Source: Chitinophaga agri (GTDB lineage Bacteria; Bacteroidota; Bacteroidia; Chitinophagales; Chitinophagaceae). From it: DNA of 64,000 nucleotides. The stretch spans positions 1,922,001 to 1,986,000 of the forward strand of contig NZ_CP048113.1 of NCBI RefSeq assembly GCF_010093065.1. Direction: 5' to 3'. The position numbers and the translations under genes are program-made. Shown one piece after another: positions 17,291 through 26,059 of this stretch; position 1 is the first letter of the stretch, and each line of letters starts with the position of its first letter. The notes beneath the pieces are model-generated. The model did no database searches. It worked only from the letters and a program-made list of their open reading frames with translations, and was not told where the DNA came from.

Positions 17291-18301
17291 TTATGGCTGC
17301 CCGTGTCCCCCGGAAGAACCGTAGATCTGTCCGGTAGCATAGCTATTGTCACTGGCTGCCAGCTGCACATAAATAGAAGCCAGTTCAGCCGGTTGACCGG
17401 GACGTTTAAAGGGCGTATCTCCTCCGAAGTTCTTCAGCTTTTCCATTGTCGCGCCCCCGCTTACCTGCAGCGGCGTCCAGATAGGACCAGGTGCTACTCC
17501 ATTCACGCGAATCCCTTTTTCTGCGAGTTGTTTCGCAAGAGATTTTACGTAGCTGGTAGTGGCTGCTTTGGTCTGTGCATAATCATACAACTCTGCTGAC
17601 GGGTCTGATGCCTGCACGCTTGATGTAGCAATGATCACGGCTCCTGGTTTGAGATGAGGCAGCGCTGCCTTGATCGTCCAGAACGGTGCATAGATATTCG
17701 TCTTCATCGTGGCATCAAAGGCCTCGCTGGTGATATCCATAATACTCGCCTGCGTTTGCTGACGTGCAGCATTATTCACCAGTATGTCCAGCCCACCCAG
17801 CTGACGTACAGCTTCGTCTACCATCTTTTTACAAAAGGCTTCATCGCGCAGGTCACCGGGAATAGCGACGGCTTTACGTCCGGCTTTCTTGATCAGTTCG
17901 ATCACTTCCCTTGCATCTTCTTCTTCTGCCGGTAAATAGTTGATGGCGACATCAGCACCTTCCCTTGCATAAGCAATAGCTGCTGCTCTTCCCATACCGG
18001 AATCTCCTCCGGTGATCAGCGCCTTCCTGCCGGCAAGTCTGTTAGCACCTTTATAACTGGTTTCACCGTGGTCGGGTCTGGGCTCCATTTTAGACGCCAG
18101 TCCCGGCCAGGGTTGCTGTTGTTCCTTAAATGGCGGTTTGGGATATTTGGTTGTAGGATCTTCTATCCCTCCTGCTGCCACTCCTCCTGCACCAGGTGCT
18201 CCCGCTGCACCGAGTCCGGGTGTGGCAACCATCAGCGACGCCAGTCCTGCGCTAATGCCTCCAAGAGCCTGGCGACGGGTATACAAATTTCTGCTGTCCA
18301 T
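17291..18301 (-). CDS. SDR oxidoreductase with a Tat-like leader
   Basis: The C-terminal 250 residues form an NADP-type short-chain dehydrogenase close to the YghA/general-stress-protein-39 group: cofactor motif TGGDSGMGRA (about 94-103), LVNNAARQ, catalytic Ser in ATSSVQA, YAQTK, and SSGGHGQP at the end. The N-terminus is MDSRNLYTRRQALGG followed by an Ala/Gly-rich hydrophobic stretch, which looks like a twin-arginine signal or its remnant. About 50 residues of Pro/Lys-rich linker (YPKPPFKEQQQPWPGL) follow, as in related stress-linked SDRs. Monocistronic. Whether the protein is exported is unclear, since a free NADP pool is not expected outside the cytoplasm. Confidence 0.88.
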   Translation of the reverse strand: MDSRNLYTRRQALGGISAGLASLMVATPGLGAAGAPGAGGVAAGGIEDPTTKYPKPPFKEQQQPWPGLASKMEPRPDHGETSYKGANRLAGRKALITGGDSGMGRAAAIAYAREGADVAINYLPAEEEDAREVIELIKKAGRKAVAIPGDLRDEAFCKKMVDEAVRQLGGLDILVNNAARQQTQASIMDITSEAFDATMKTNIYAPFWTIKAALPHLKPGAVIIATSSVQASDPSAELYDYAQTKAATTSYVKSLAKQLAEKGIRVNGVAPGPIWTPLQVSGGATMEKLKNFGGDTPFKRPGQPAELASIYVQLAASDNSYATGQIYGSSGGHGQP

Positions 18302-18644
18302 ACAATAAACTTTGATGAAAGAATCACTGTTCTACACCAATAGCATTCAAAATATCGTACCAGCAGCAATGAATAGACCGAACACCGGCACCGGTCCGCT
18401 TATTTGTAGAAAACAATACCTATCAGCGTTTACAAGCAGCTACACTGTCACTGCAAATCGGCGTACGATCTCCCTGCAAACCAGTGAGCTCATCGGCATG
18501 ATCGCGCGGGTTGTGAAGAACCATTTGTGCCTGTCAGTCTGCCAGCAGCCCGGCAATCTAACTATGGTTTTCCTGATGATTTTCATTATATTTATAGCAC
18601 CAGTGAATGCTTGAAGTTGCTATAAAACACTTATCAGCTCCCGA
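18302..18644. other. Divergent intergenic region, no gene seen
   Basis: This 343-base gap separates the minus-strand SDR from the plus-strand glycosidase lipoprotein. The plus-strand frame at 18312-18614 has no family features or start context that I can support. The segment TATATTTA at about 18589 is one mismatch from a -7 element and could serve the lipoprotein gene; this is weak. Confidence 0.4.
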
Positions 18645-19994
18645 ATGACACCAAACAGAATCAAACGGTGCTTACTGTTACCCTGTATCCTCCTGTTCCT
18701 CGTGTATGGATGTAATGATAAAAGTACGGTCAGGTCTTCCGGAAAAGTGCATATATCCAGGGAAAATGGTAAGTACGTATTGTATAGGGACGGCGCTCCA
18801 TTCATCGTAAAAGGAGGCGCCGGGTACACGAATATGTCCGCGTTGAAAGCAATAGGCGGTAACACCATCCGTACATGGGATACCACCAACCTGCAGGCCA
18901 TTCTCGACGAAGCTGCTGCCCATGGGCTCGCGGTGATTGCCGGCTTTTATGTACCGGAAAGTAAATACATGTCGTCATTTTACCAGGACGACAGGAAAGT
19001 CGCCGCCCAGTATAATGCCTTCCGTGATGTCATTAAACGGTATCGCTCGCATCCGGCCCTGCTCATGTGGTGCCTGGGAAATGAAGTGGACTTCCCGTAT
19101 AAACCGAATTACAACAGGTTCTATACGATCTATAATGCACTCCTGGATATGATACACCAGGAAGACCCCGACCATCCTGTTACCACCACCATGGTCAATT
19201 ATCAGTTCCGGAATATTCTGAATCTCCGCCTGAAAGTGACGCAGCTGGACCTCATCTCCTTCAATACCTTCGGTGACCTTAAGAAACTGGAACGTAAGCT
19301 ATCTATAAACAGCTGGCTGTGGAGTGGCCCTTTCCTCATCACTGAATGGGGCATCTACTCTCCCCAGGAATCCGGTACGACTGCCTGGAGTGCCCCCATT
19401 GAACCTTCCAGCACCCTAAAGGCTAAACATTACCACGAACTATACGCCGACTACCTCCCGGTAAACAATCCCCGTTTTTTGGGGGCAATGACCTTTTACT
19501 GGGGACAAAAAAGAGAAACCACTCCAACGTGGTACAGCATACTGGATCAAAACGGGACTAAAACAGCTATTGCCAGGGAAATGGAATACTTCTGGGCCAA
19601 TAAGACCCCACCTCACCCACCTCCGGCAGTCGATCTGCTGCTGCTGAACGGGAAGAAGCCAACAGACAATATCTTTCTGCGTCCCGACACTGTACAAACC
19701 GCTGAACTGCAGCTGACCAACGCTGACAGTTCCCCGCTCCGCATTGTATGGAAAGTCACTGATGAAGATTTCGATCCTAACAACGTAATACCCCCGCTCG
19801 AATACGCCGCCGATATTACGCCGCATAACAGCGCCCGGATCACATTCCGCTCCCCGGGGAAGGAAGGCCCCTACCGCCTTTATTCATGGGTTTATGATAA
19901 TTATGGAAATGTAACCACCGCCAATACACCCTTTTACGTAATTGGAAACAAAAGTAAAAACACCGGCCCGCATACTACGGCCTACAAGAACTGA
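18645..19994 (+). CDS. Glycosidase-like lipoprotein (GH2/GH5-type TIM barrel)
   Basis: A lipoprotein signal with the lipobox LVYGC (Cys about residue 23) is followed by a clan-A type TIM barrel at about 40-320: GGAGYTNMSALKAIGGNTIRTW-type strand (GGNTIRTWD), WCLGNEVDF with the acid/base glutamate at E147, and LITEWGIYS with a second catalytic-type glutamate at E234. A C-terminal Ig-like beta-sandwich (about 325-435) contains LLLLNGKKPTDNIFL and LYSWVYDNYGNVTTANTP. It is probably anchored to a periplasmic or outer-membrane leaflet. Its 3' end overlaps the next gene by 53 bases in another frame, which implies translational coupling. It likely trims or modifies the polymer made by that synthase; the substrate is unknown. 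Confidence 0.82.
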   Translation: MTPNRIKRCLLLPCILLFLVYGCNDKSTVRSSGKVHISRENGKYVLYRDGAPFIVKGGAGYTNMSALKAIGGNTIRTWDTTNLQAILDEAAAHGLAVIAGFYVPESKYMSSFYQDDRKVAAQYNAFRDVIKRYRSHPALLMWCLGNEVDFPYKPNYNRFYTIYNALLDMIHQEDPDHPVTTTMVNYQFRNILNLRLKVTQLDLISFNTFGDLKKLERKLSINSWLWSGPFLITEWGIYSPQESGTTAWSAPIEPSSTLKAKHYHELYADYLPVNNPRFLGAMTFYWGQKRETTPTWYSILDQNGTKTAIAREMEYFWANKTPPHPPPAVDLLLLNGKKPTDNIFLRPDTVQTAELQLTNADSSPLRIVWKVTDEDFDPNNVIPPLEYAADITPHNSARITFRSPGKEGPYRLYSWVYDNYGNVTTANTPFYVIGNKSKNTGPHTTAYKN

Positions 19995-22900
19995 ACTGCT
20001 CATCCTCCGGTCCATCATCATCACCGGTATGATCAGTATGGGGGTACTGCTGTACCACCTGTTCCATGCTGCCAACATCGGGAATAAAACACTGTATTGG
20101 CTGCTGATGTCGGGCATCCTGTACTTCTGCCTGAAAATACTGCATGAATGGTACCACTATTTCTGCATTTCCATCCCACAGCCGCCCCCTTCTGAAGCAA
20201 GACCAACCGTCGATATACTGACCACCTTCTGTGCCGGTGAGCCGTATGAGATGATCCTGGAAACGCTGACCGCTATGCAGGCCATTACCTATCCCCATAC
20301 CACCTGGCTATGTGATGAGGCAAACGACCCGTACCTGAAAGAAATGTGCCGGCAAATGGGTGTCCGCCACTTAACAAGGAACAACCGCAAAGACGCCAAA
20401 GCCGGTAATATCAACAATGCCCTGCAATACGCCACCGGTGAACTGTGTGTTGTAATGGACCCCGATCACGTACCTTCACCTGACTTCCTCGACCGCGTCA
20501 TTGCCTATTTTGATGATCCCAGCATTGGCTTTGTGCAGATCGTACAGGCATACGGCAACGTCGGCGATAATATCATTGCCAAAGGCGCTGCTCAACAAAC
20601 CTTTCAGTTCTATGGCCCGATGATGATGGCCATGAACACCTATGGCACCGTACAGGCAATCGGCGCTAACTGCACCTTCCGCCGGGCTGCACTGGATTCC
20701 ATCGGCGGACATGCAGCCGGGCTCGCGGAAGATATGCATACCGCCATGCAGCTACATGCCAAAGGCTGGAAGTCGGTGTACGTACCGGAAGTACTGACGC
20801 TGGGACTTGTCCCCTCCACACTCTCTGCGTATTATAAACAACAGCTGAAGTGGGCGCGTGGTACTTTCGAACTGCTGATGGTCACCTATCCCAAACTATT
20901 CAGCAAATTTACCTGGCGACAAAAACTGCATTACGGCACCCTGCCTTTTCACTATTTATCAGGACTGATGTTCTTCATTAACTTCCTGGTACCGGTACTG
21001 TCATTAACGCTCGGCATTATTCCCTGTCAGTTCGATCTGCTTTCCTTCGGTATCGTCAGCCTGCCCTTTGTTACCAGTACCATCCTGGTACGTCACTTCG
21101 TACAACGATGGGTGATGGCGGAAGAGGAAAGCGGCTTTCATATTGTAGGCGGCCTGTTGCTGATGGGTACCTGGTGGATATACGTGTTAGGTCTTATATA
21201 TACTATCATCAGGAAAAAGGTGCCCTATATTCCTACGCCCAAAGATGATAAGGAAGGCACCAGCTGGAAACTCTTTATTCCCAATGCCAGCATACTGCTG
21301 GTATCACTGGTGGCGATCATCTACGGCTTATGGCTGGACTGGAACCCCTATGCATGGGTGATGGCAGGTATCGCCTCCGTGAACTGCGTCATTATGCTGT
21401 TCAATATTCTGGCAGGTATCTGGAAAGGACGCATCACAGATGTCGCCCCGCAAACAACGATGGAGTTTTTCTATCACCATTACTATGCAACAAAGATCCG
21501 TCTCTGGAAATTCAGGCATGCGGCGTATGTGATCATGCGCCAGTGCGCCCTCTCACTGATGCTGCTCATTTGCTGCTGTACGGCCTGGCTCATCTACCAG
21601 GAAAGGCAACTTCCCGGCGGCGATAAGGCACCTCCGGCATACAAAGAAGCTGTCTTTTATACCGGCATATTCAGTCCGCTGGATACAACCGGCAATACCG
21701 CTATGGCTGCCCTGAAACATTACAACGTTGTTAAAGGCAGTCCTTTCAATATCGTGTCCTGTTACATCCCATGGGGCGACACGCCGGCCTGTTTACCCGA
21801 CGATTCACTGATGCAGGTTATCTTTGCAGCGAATGCTGTGCCGATGATCACCTGGGAACCCTGGGCATCGCTGTTTGAAGATACCTCCGGCAGGCATTCC
21901 GCAGCAAAGGAACAACAGGTCATGGCCCGTATATGCAAAGGGGAATTTGATCATTACCTGTCTCAGTTTGTACAGGCGATGATCCATCTCCAGCGCCCCG
22001 TCTTCCTCCGGTTCGCTCATGAGCCGGACAATCCCGCCTATCCCTGGTCGAATGCCGGTGGCAACACGCCTGCTGATTATATAGCCGCCTGGAAATATGT
22101 ACACGACTATTTCTTACAGGCAGGCGCCAGAAATGTGATCTGGGTATGGAATCCATGGAAAGCAACGGCGGTCGGGAAATACTTCCCGGGAAGGGAATAC
22201 GTGGACTGGCTGGCCGTTACCATCCTTAATTACGGCAGGATGAACCCTGACAGGAAATGGTATAGTTTCAGCCAGTTATATGCACCTTTTCACGCGCAAC
22301 CACTCTTCCGCTCCGGACTACCCGTCATGATAGCAGAAGCGGGGTCGCTCGCCACTGAACCGGGACAGAGCGGCTGGTTACAGGACGCCTTTGCTGACAT
22401 GAGCAACCGTTTTACAGAAATTAAAGGGACGGTATTATTTAACAGCCGGTATGACCAGAATATGCCCGGCGCTCAGCGAGGTGCACTGGACTGGGAACTG
22501 ATGGACCCCGCAGCTCCGTTATCATTGATCGATAACCTGCAGCAAAACAGTAGCGGACCTGTCAACGCCCGCGTCCTGTTACCTGCCGTCCATACTTCGC
22601 CATCCCCGAGGAACGCGATCCTGAGCGACACGATCCGGGGCGTTGTTTATTCAAAAGGCATTCCGTGGCTCCGCAATCGTCATACATTAACCAGACAGGT
22701 TATCGCGGCTGATTTCACACAGATGCGGCAACTGGGCATCAATACTATCCGACGATACGGTCCGGGGGTGTATGACCATAATATCTTTGCCATTGCTGAA
22801 AAGCTGCACATGCAGATACAATACGCCTTCCGCATGCCTGTACCTGAAAGAATAAACGGAAATGAAGAATGGCCTGAAAGCTTCATCACATCCGTAGTGA

Positions 22901-23727
22901 AAACTGTCAATGCCAATAAAGACAACCAACAGATCATCGGATGGCACCTGGGTAACAACTACTGGCAGGAACTCGACAGTATGTACATTAAACCATCCCT
23001 GCTATATCACCAGGACCTGTATATACAATGGCTGCAAAAGCTGGTGCGGCAGATCAAAGCTGCCGATCCGGAAAGACCTGTTACATTAGACCTTCCCGCA
23101 GGCCGGCAGTTTGCACTTACGGTGCAAACTATTGCTGATGCAATTCCGGAATTATCTGCTATCGGACTCACCGGCAATACAGATAGTAATCTCGTCAAAG
23201 CTGGTGGAGAGATCCCCTTTTTTCCCAGCGGTATCGGGGTAGATCGTTATATAGCCGGCAACAAAAAAGGCCCCGTCTATATTGATGCCTGGCAGGATAT
23301 GCAAACCAGAGACCTCATCACATTTAACGGGCTGACTGATCTCCAGGGAAACTATAAACCAGCTGCACTACAACTGGCTCAAAAATGGAACCCTGCCTTC
23401 AAAGGTGCTACTCTGCCTGCTATTAAAATACTGAAACCGACAAAGATCACCGAGCCCGGAGCTGTTCTCATCTATCATGCACTGGTAGCTGAAAAAGGCA
23501 CCTGGAACCTGGACGGCTATTTTGATCCGGCGCTTCATTTTGACTGGTACCTGTGTAAGGTTAATAGTGGTGGATACCCTGTCTATATGCGGCATGTAGG
23601 GTCGGGAGCTACCTTACACCTGTCAGTTCCGGATATGCCCGAAGAATATAGACTATACCTCGTAGCCGGTAAAGGAGCATTCGTTACCACCGCCTACGAC
23701 AGGTTAAATACCCCATGGATAAAATAA
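19942..23727 (+). CDS. GT2 polysaccharide synthase fused to GH26-like and second TIM-barrel domains
   Basis: Residues about 20-75 carry two transmembrane spans. A cellulose-synthase-like GT2 domain (about 85-320) has D173-P-D175 (DxD), A-E-D264 (TED-like) and Q300-x-x-K-W304 (QxxRW-like). Several membrane spans follow to about 560. The C-terminal half should then be periplasmic: a GH26-like domain (about 570-860) with acid/base E694 in FAHEPDN and candidate nucleophile E799 in MIAEAGS. A second TIM barrel (about 885-1145) has LGNN at 1003-1006 where active clan-A enzymes have NE, so it is probably inactive. A beta-sandwich ends the protein. Translation starts at a TTG at 19942 inside the upstream gene; the next ATG (residue 30) lies within the first span. 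The likely role is making and editing an exopolysaccharide; the sugar is unknown. Confidence 0.85.
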   Translation: METKVKTPARILRPTRTELLILRSIIITGMISMGVLLYHLFHAANIGNKTLYWLLMSGILYFCLKILHEWYHYFCISIPQPPPSEARPTVDILTTFCAGEPYEMILETLTAMQAITYPHTTWLCDEANDPYLKEMCRQMGVRHLTRNNRKDAKAGNINNALQYATGELCVVMDPDHVPSPDFLDRVIAYFDDPSIGFVQIVQAYGNVGDNIIAKGAAQQTFQFYGPMMMAMNTYGTVQAIGANCTFRRAALDSIGGHAAGLAEDMHTAMQLHAKGWKSVYVPEVLTLGLVPSTLSAYYKQQLKWARGTFELLMVTYPKLFSKFTWRQKLHYGTLPFHYLSGLMFFINFLVPVLSLTLGIIPCQFDLLSFGIVSLPFVTSTILVRHFVQRWVMAEEESGFHIVGGLLLMGTWWIYVLGLIYTIIRKKVPYIPTPKDDKEGTSWKLFIPNASILLVSLVAIIYGLWLDWNPYAWVMAGIASVNCVIMLFNILAGIWKGRITDVAPQTTMEFFYHHYYATKIRLWKFRHAAYVIMRQCALSLMLLICCCTAWLIYQERQLPGGDKAPPAYKEAVFYTGIFSPLDTTGNTAMAALKHYNVVKGSPFNIVSCYIPWGDTPACLPDDSLMQVIFAANAVPMITWEPWASLFEDTSGRHSAAKEQQVMARICKGEFDHYLSQFVQAMIHLQRPVFLRFAHEPDNPAYPWSNAGGNTPADYIAAWKYVHDYFLQAGARNVIWVWNPWKATAVGKYFPGREYVDWLAVTILNYGRMNPDRKWYSFSQLYAPFHAQPLFRSGLPVMIAEAGSLATEPGQSGWLQDAFADMSNRFTEIKGTVLFNSRYDQNMPGAQRGALDWELMDPAAPLSLIDNLQQNSSGPVNARVLLPAVHTSPSPRNAILSDTIRGVVYSKGIPWLRNRHTLTRQVIAADFTQMRQLGINTIRRYGPGVYDHNIFAIAEKLHMQIQYAFRMPVPERINGNEEWPESFITSVVKTVNANKDNQQIIGWHLGNNYWQELDSMYIKPSLLYHQDLYIQWLQKLVRQIKAADPERPVTLDLPAGRQFALTVQTIADAIPELSAIGLTGNTDSNLVKAGGEIPFFPSGIGVDRYIAGNKKGPVYIDAWQDMQTRDLITFNGLTDLQGNYKPAALQLAQKWNPAFKGATLPAIKILKPTKITEPGAVLIYHALVAEKGTWNLDGYFDPALHFDWYLCKVNSGGYPVYMRHVGSGATLHLSVPDMPEEYRLYLVAGKGAFVTTAYDRLNTPWIK

Positions 23728-23731
23728 CACG

Positions 23732-23763
23732 CAAAAAAATAGCCACCCCAGGAATGGGGCGGC
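23732..23763 (-). terminator. Terminator of the GH89 gene
   Basis: CCCCATTCCTGGGG with flanking GCC/GGC pairs forms a hairpin that on the minus strand is followed by TATTTTTTTGC. It lies between the convergent fusion gene and the GH89 gene. Confidence 0.65.
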
Positions 23764-23793
23764 CTGTCCTAGATTAAAACAGAAAAATCTTTC

Positions 23794-25980
23794 TTACATG
23801 AACTTTCTATATTTCTGATGTAACTGTATCGCTTTCTTCACCGCGTCTCCCTGTGGCTTCACCGCATATTTATCATGCCCGTTCGCCCACTTCCATTCAA
23901 ACTCCTTCACAGCTGTTTCAAATGCCTTTAAATCGGCCGGCTGTCCGCTTTTAAGGCTCGACTCCAGCAAAGTAAAGAACTGCTGCCAACGGGGCTTATA
24001 AAAGCCTTTAATCAGCCCATTCCACTGACGATTGGAATATTCATGCACCGGACTATGTTTATCACCCCATAAAGTGACCAGGTCCTTCGCATTGAACTCA
24101 TAGAGATCACGCTCTGCATCGGTGATACCATTGCTGCGCGCATCACTCACCCATTTACCTAACAGGAAGCCTTCCTGTGTACCTAATAGTGCATCCATGT
24201 CATCCAGCAGACCGATAAACTGTGTGCTGTACTTTTTGAATGCGGCCAGGTCCTTTGCCTGATAGGCAGCGGCTATTTGCTGTTGCAGCGGACTGGCATA
24301 GTTGCCTAATGCCTGACGGGTCACATCAACGAGATCATATCTGAATCCTTCCGTTGGTTTCACCTTCGCTGCTGCGCTGATGAACAGGTCCCAGGCCGGG
24401 AGCATTTTCTGCCAGTCGTAGTTCAGTTTTGTCTTCACTCTTTCTGCGGCAATATCCAGTGTCGGTCTTGCCACAATGATAGACTCAGGCGCGCCTTCCG
24501 TAGGACCACCACTGTACACGGTATGATACAGTATCTGCCAGGCCTCGTTGATCGCCGCGTTCTCTGTATTATAACGCTGCCTTGCATACGATTGCAGCCA
24601 TTCATCTACATTGATCGGCTGATCTCTCCATACGTTGTCTATCATCAGCTGGTATAAGGCAGGGTTCTGCTCTATACCTTCCGGTGTCAGACCAATACCA
24701 TACATCTTGCCCGAAGCAGGATCGTGTAATGCATTTGCGGGATCGTGCGCAGCAGCGTCCATGCCGCCCCACATACCCGTGTTACCACCGAAGTTGTGCA
24801 GCATGTTCCAGATCCATGGCTTACCGTAGTACGCACTGGTATTCTTCCATTCGGGATGACTTTCGCTATACAGGTCCAGCACGATCATATGCTCGTTCGG
24901 CACGGCATTCAGTAATGCCTGGATCTGCTGCTGATGCCAGTAGCTGGAATTATAATGGAACATCCATCCCTGCATCACCCAAACCGCTTTCGGATCAGCA
25001 GCTACCATCGACTCATACACCTTACGGCTCATCGCATCCAGGTAGGTTGAATCACTGGTAGGCGGCACATTCTCATTGAACGTATCTGCTGAATAAAAAT
25101 GGTCTGTCCCAAACGCTTTGGTTTGTGCTGCAAGGAACTTCTGTCCGATCTTATCAAACATCGGACTGTTCGGATCGAGTATATATACATCCGGGAAACC
25201 GGCGTCCCAGTTAGTTGGCTTCACGATCTCATTCGGATATTTCTCTTTAAATGCCGGCGGTACGTGTCCGGTAAATGCAGGTAATACCGGTGTCATCCCC
25301 ATACTCCGCTCTGCCGCCAGGATCTCCTGCTGCAAAGCCTTATGACTATCTTTCCAGTGTTGCGGCAGCGGACCACCCCATTCATCAATATTACCCATCC
25401 ACAGCCAGGAGAAATAAGCAGGACCACTGAAAAATTTGTCCAGTTCTGCATCCGTAAAGCCCATCTCTTTATAGACTTCCTGCCAGATAGCTTCTTCTCC
25501 GGTCAGCGCCAGCGGCATGTTGATGCCGTTCATGGCCATCCAGTCTATTTCCTGCTGCCATCTCTCCCGGTTCCACCAGGCCATACTATACTGGAACGTA
25601 CAGTAGTTGATATAATAGCGGTACTTATATGGTGTGGTGTGGTGCTCTTTCACTTTCACGGCAGGGAATGTTGCCGGCAGTTGCAGATTGGTCCCGTTCC
25701 AGGTAATAATAGAATTACAATAGTTTCTGAGATAGTAGTTCAATGCTGACGCTACACTCACGCCGTTGTTACCACGCAGCACAATACTGCTGCCCTTACT
25801 TTCTATTTCAAATACATCCTTTCCATTGTCCGCAGGCAGGTATTCACAGATAAAAGAAGTGGCCCTGTCTTTCACTATTCTTTTTACGAACGCTTCTGTA
25901 GCGGCCTTATCTAACTGCGCTACAGCTGGTAATCCGGCTGTGCTGAGCAGTAAGGCTGCAATGATCTTTTTAAATTGCAT
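23794..25980 (-). CDS. Alpha-N-acetylglucosaminidase, GH89 (NAGLU family)
   Basis: Removes terminal alpha-linked N-acetylglucosamine from glycans such as mucin or heparan-type chains. A signal peptide (KIIAALLLSTAGLPAVAQ) is followed by the N-terminal domain, the catalytic barrel and a C-terminal helical domain, 728 residues in all, as in bacterial and human NAGLU. Family motifs are SMAWWNRERWQQEIDWMA-type (AWWNRERW), ALTGEEAIWQ, FSADTFNENVPP-type (ADTFNE, proposed acid/base) and GLTPEGIEQNP (proposed nucleophile region). It is the last gene of the SusC-SusD operon, 80 bases beyond SusD, and gives the best clue to that locus's substrate. Confidence 0.95.
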   Translation of the reverse strand: MQFKKIIAALLLSTAGLPAVAQLDKAATEAFVKRIVKDRATSFICEYLPADNGKDVFEIESKGSSIVLRGNNGVSVASALNYYLRNYCNSIITWNGTNLQLPATFPAVKVKEHHTTPYKYRYYINYCTFQYSMAWWNRERWQQEIDWMAMNGINMPLALTGEEAIWQEVYKEMGFTDAELDKFFSGPAYFSWLWMGNIDEWGGPLPQHWKDSHKALQQEILAAERSMGMTPVLPAFTGHVPPAFKEKYPNEIVKPTNWDAGFPDVYILDPNSPMFDKIGQKFLAAQTKAFGTDHFYSADTFNENVPPTSDSTYLDAMSRKVYESMVAADPKAVWVMQGWMFHYNSSYWHQQQIQALLNAVPNEHMIVLDLYSESHPEWKNTSAYYGKPWIWNMLHNFGGNTGMWGGMDAAAHDPANALHDPASGKMYGIGLTPEGIEQNPALYQLMIDNVWRDQPINVDEWLQSYARQRYNTENAAINEAWQILYHTVYSGGPTEGAPESIIVARPTLDIAAERVKTKLNYDWQKMLPAWDLFISAAAKVKPTEGFRYDLVDVTRQALGNYASPLQQQIAAAYQAKDLAAFKKYSTQFIGLLDDMDALLGTQEGFLLGKWVSDARSNGITDAERDLYEFNAKDLVTLWGDKHSPVHEYSNRQWNGLIKGFYKPRWQQFFTLLESSLKSGQPADLKAFETAVKEFEWKWANGHDKYAVKPQGDAVKKAIQLHQKYRKFM

Positions 25981-26059
25981 GAAGAAACTACTTTAAAGGA
26001 AAACGGCGATACTGGCTACCGGCTGTTTTCACCTCCCGTTTGACGATTATTAGTTGTGA

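Noticed and set aside
18312..18614. 100-residue frame in the divergent gap before the glycosidase lipoprotein
   Set aside because: No recognisable domain, mixed hydrophobic and polar residues without pattern, and no start or terminator context.
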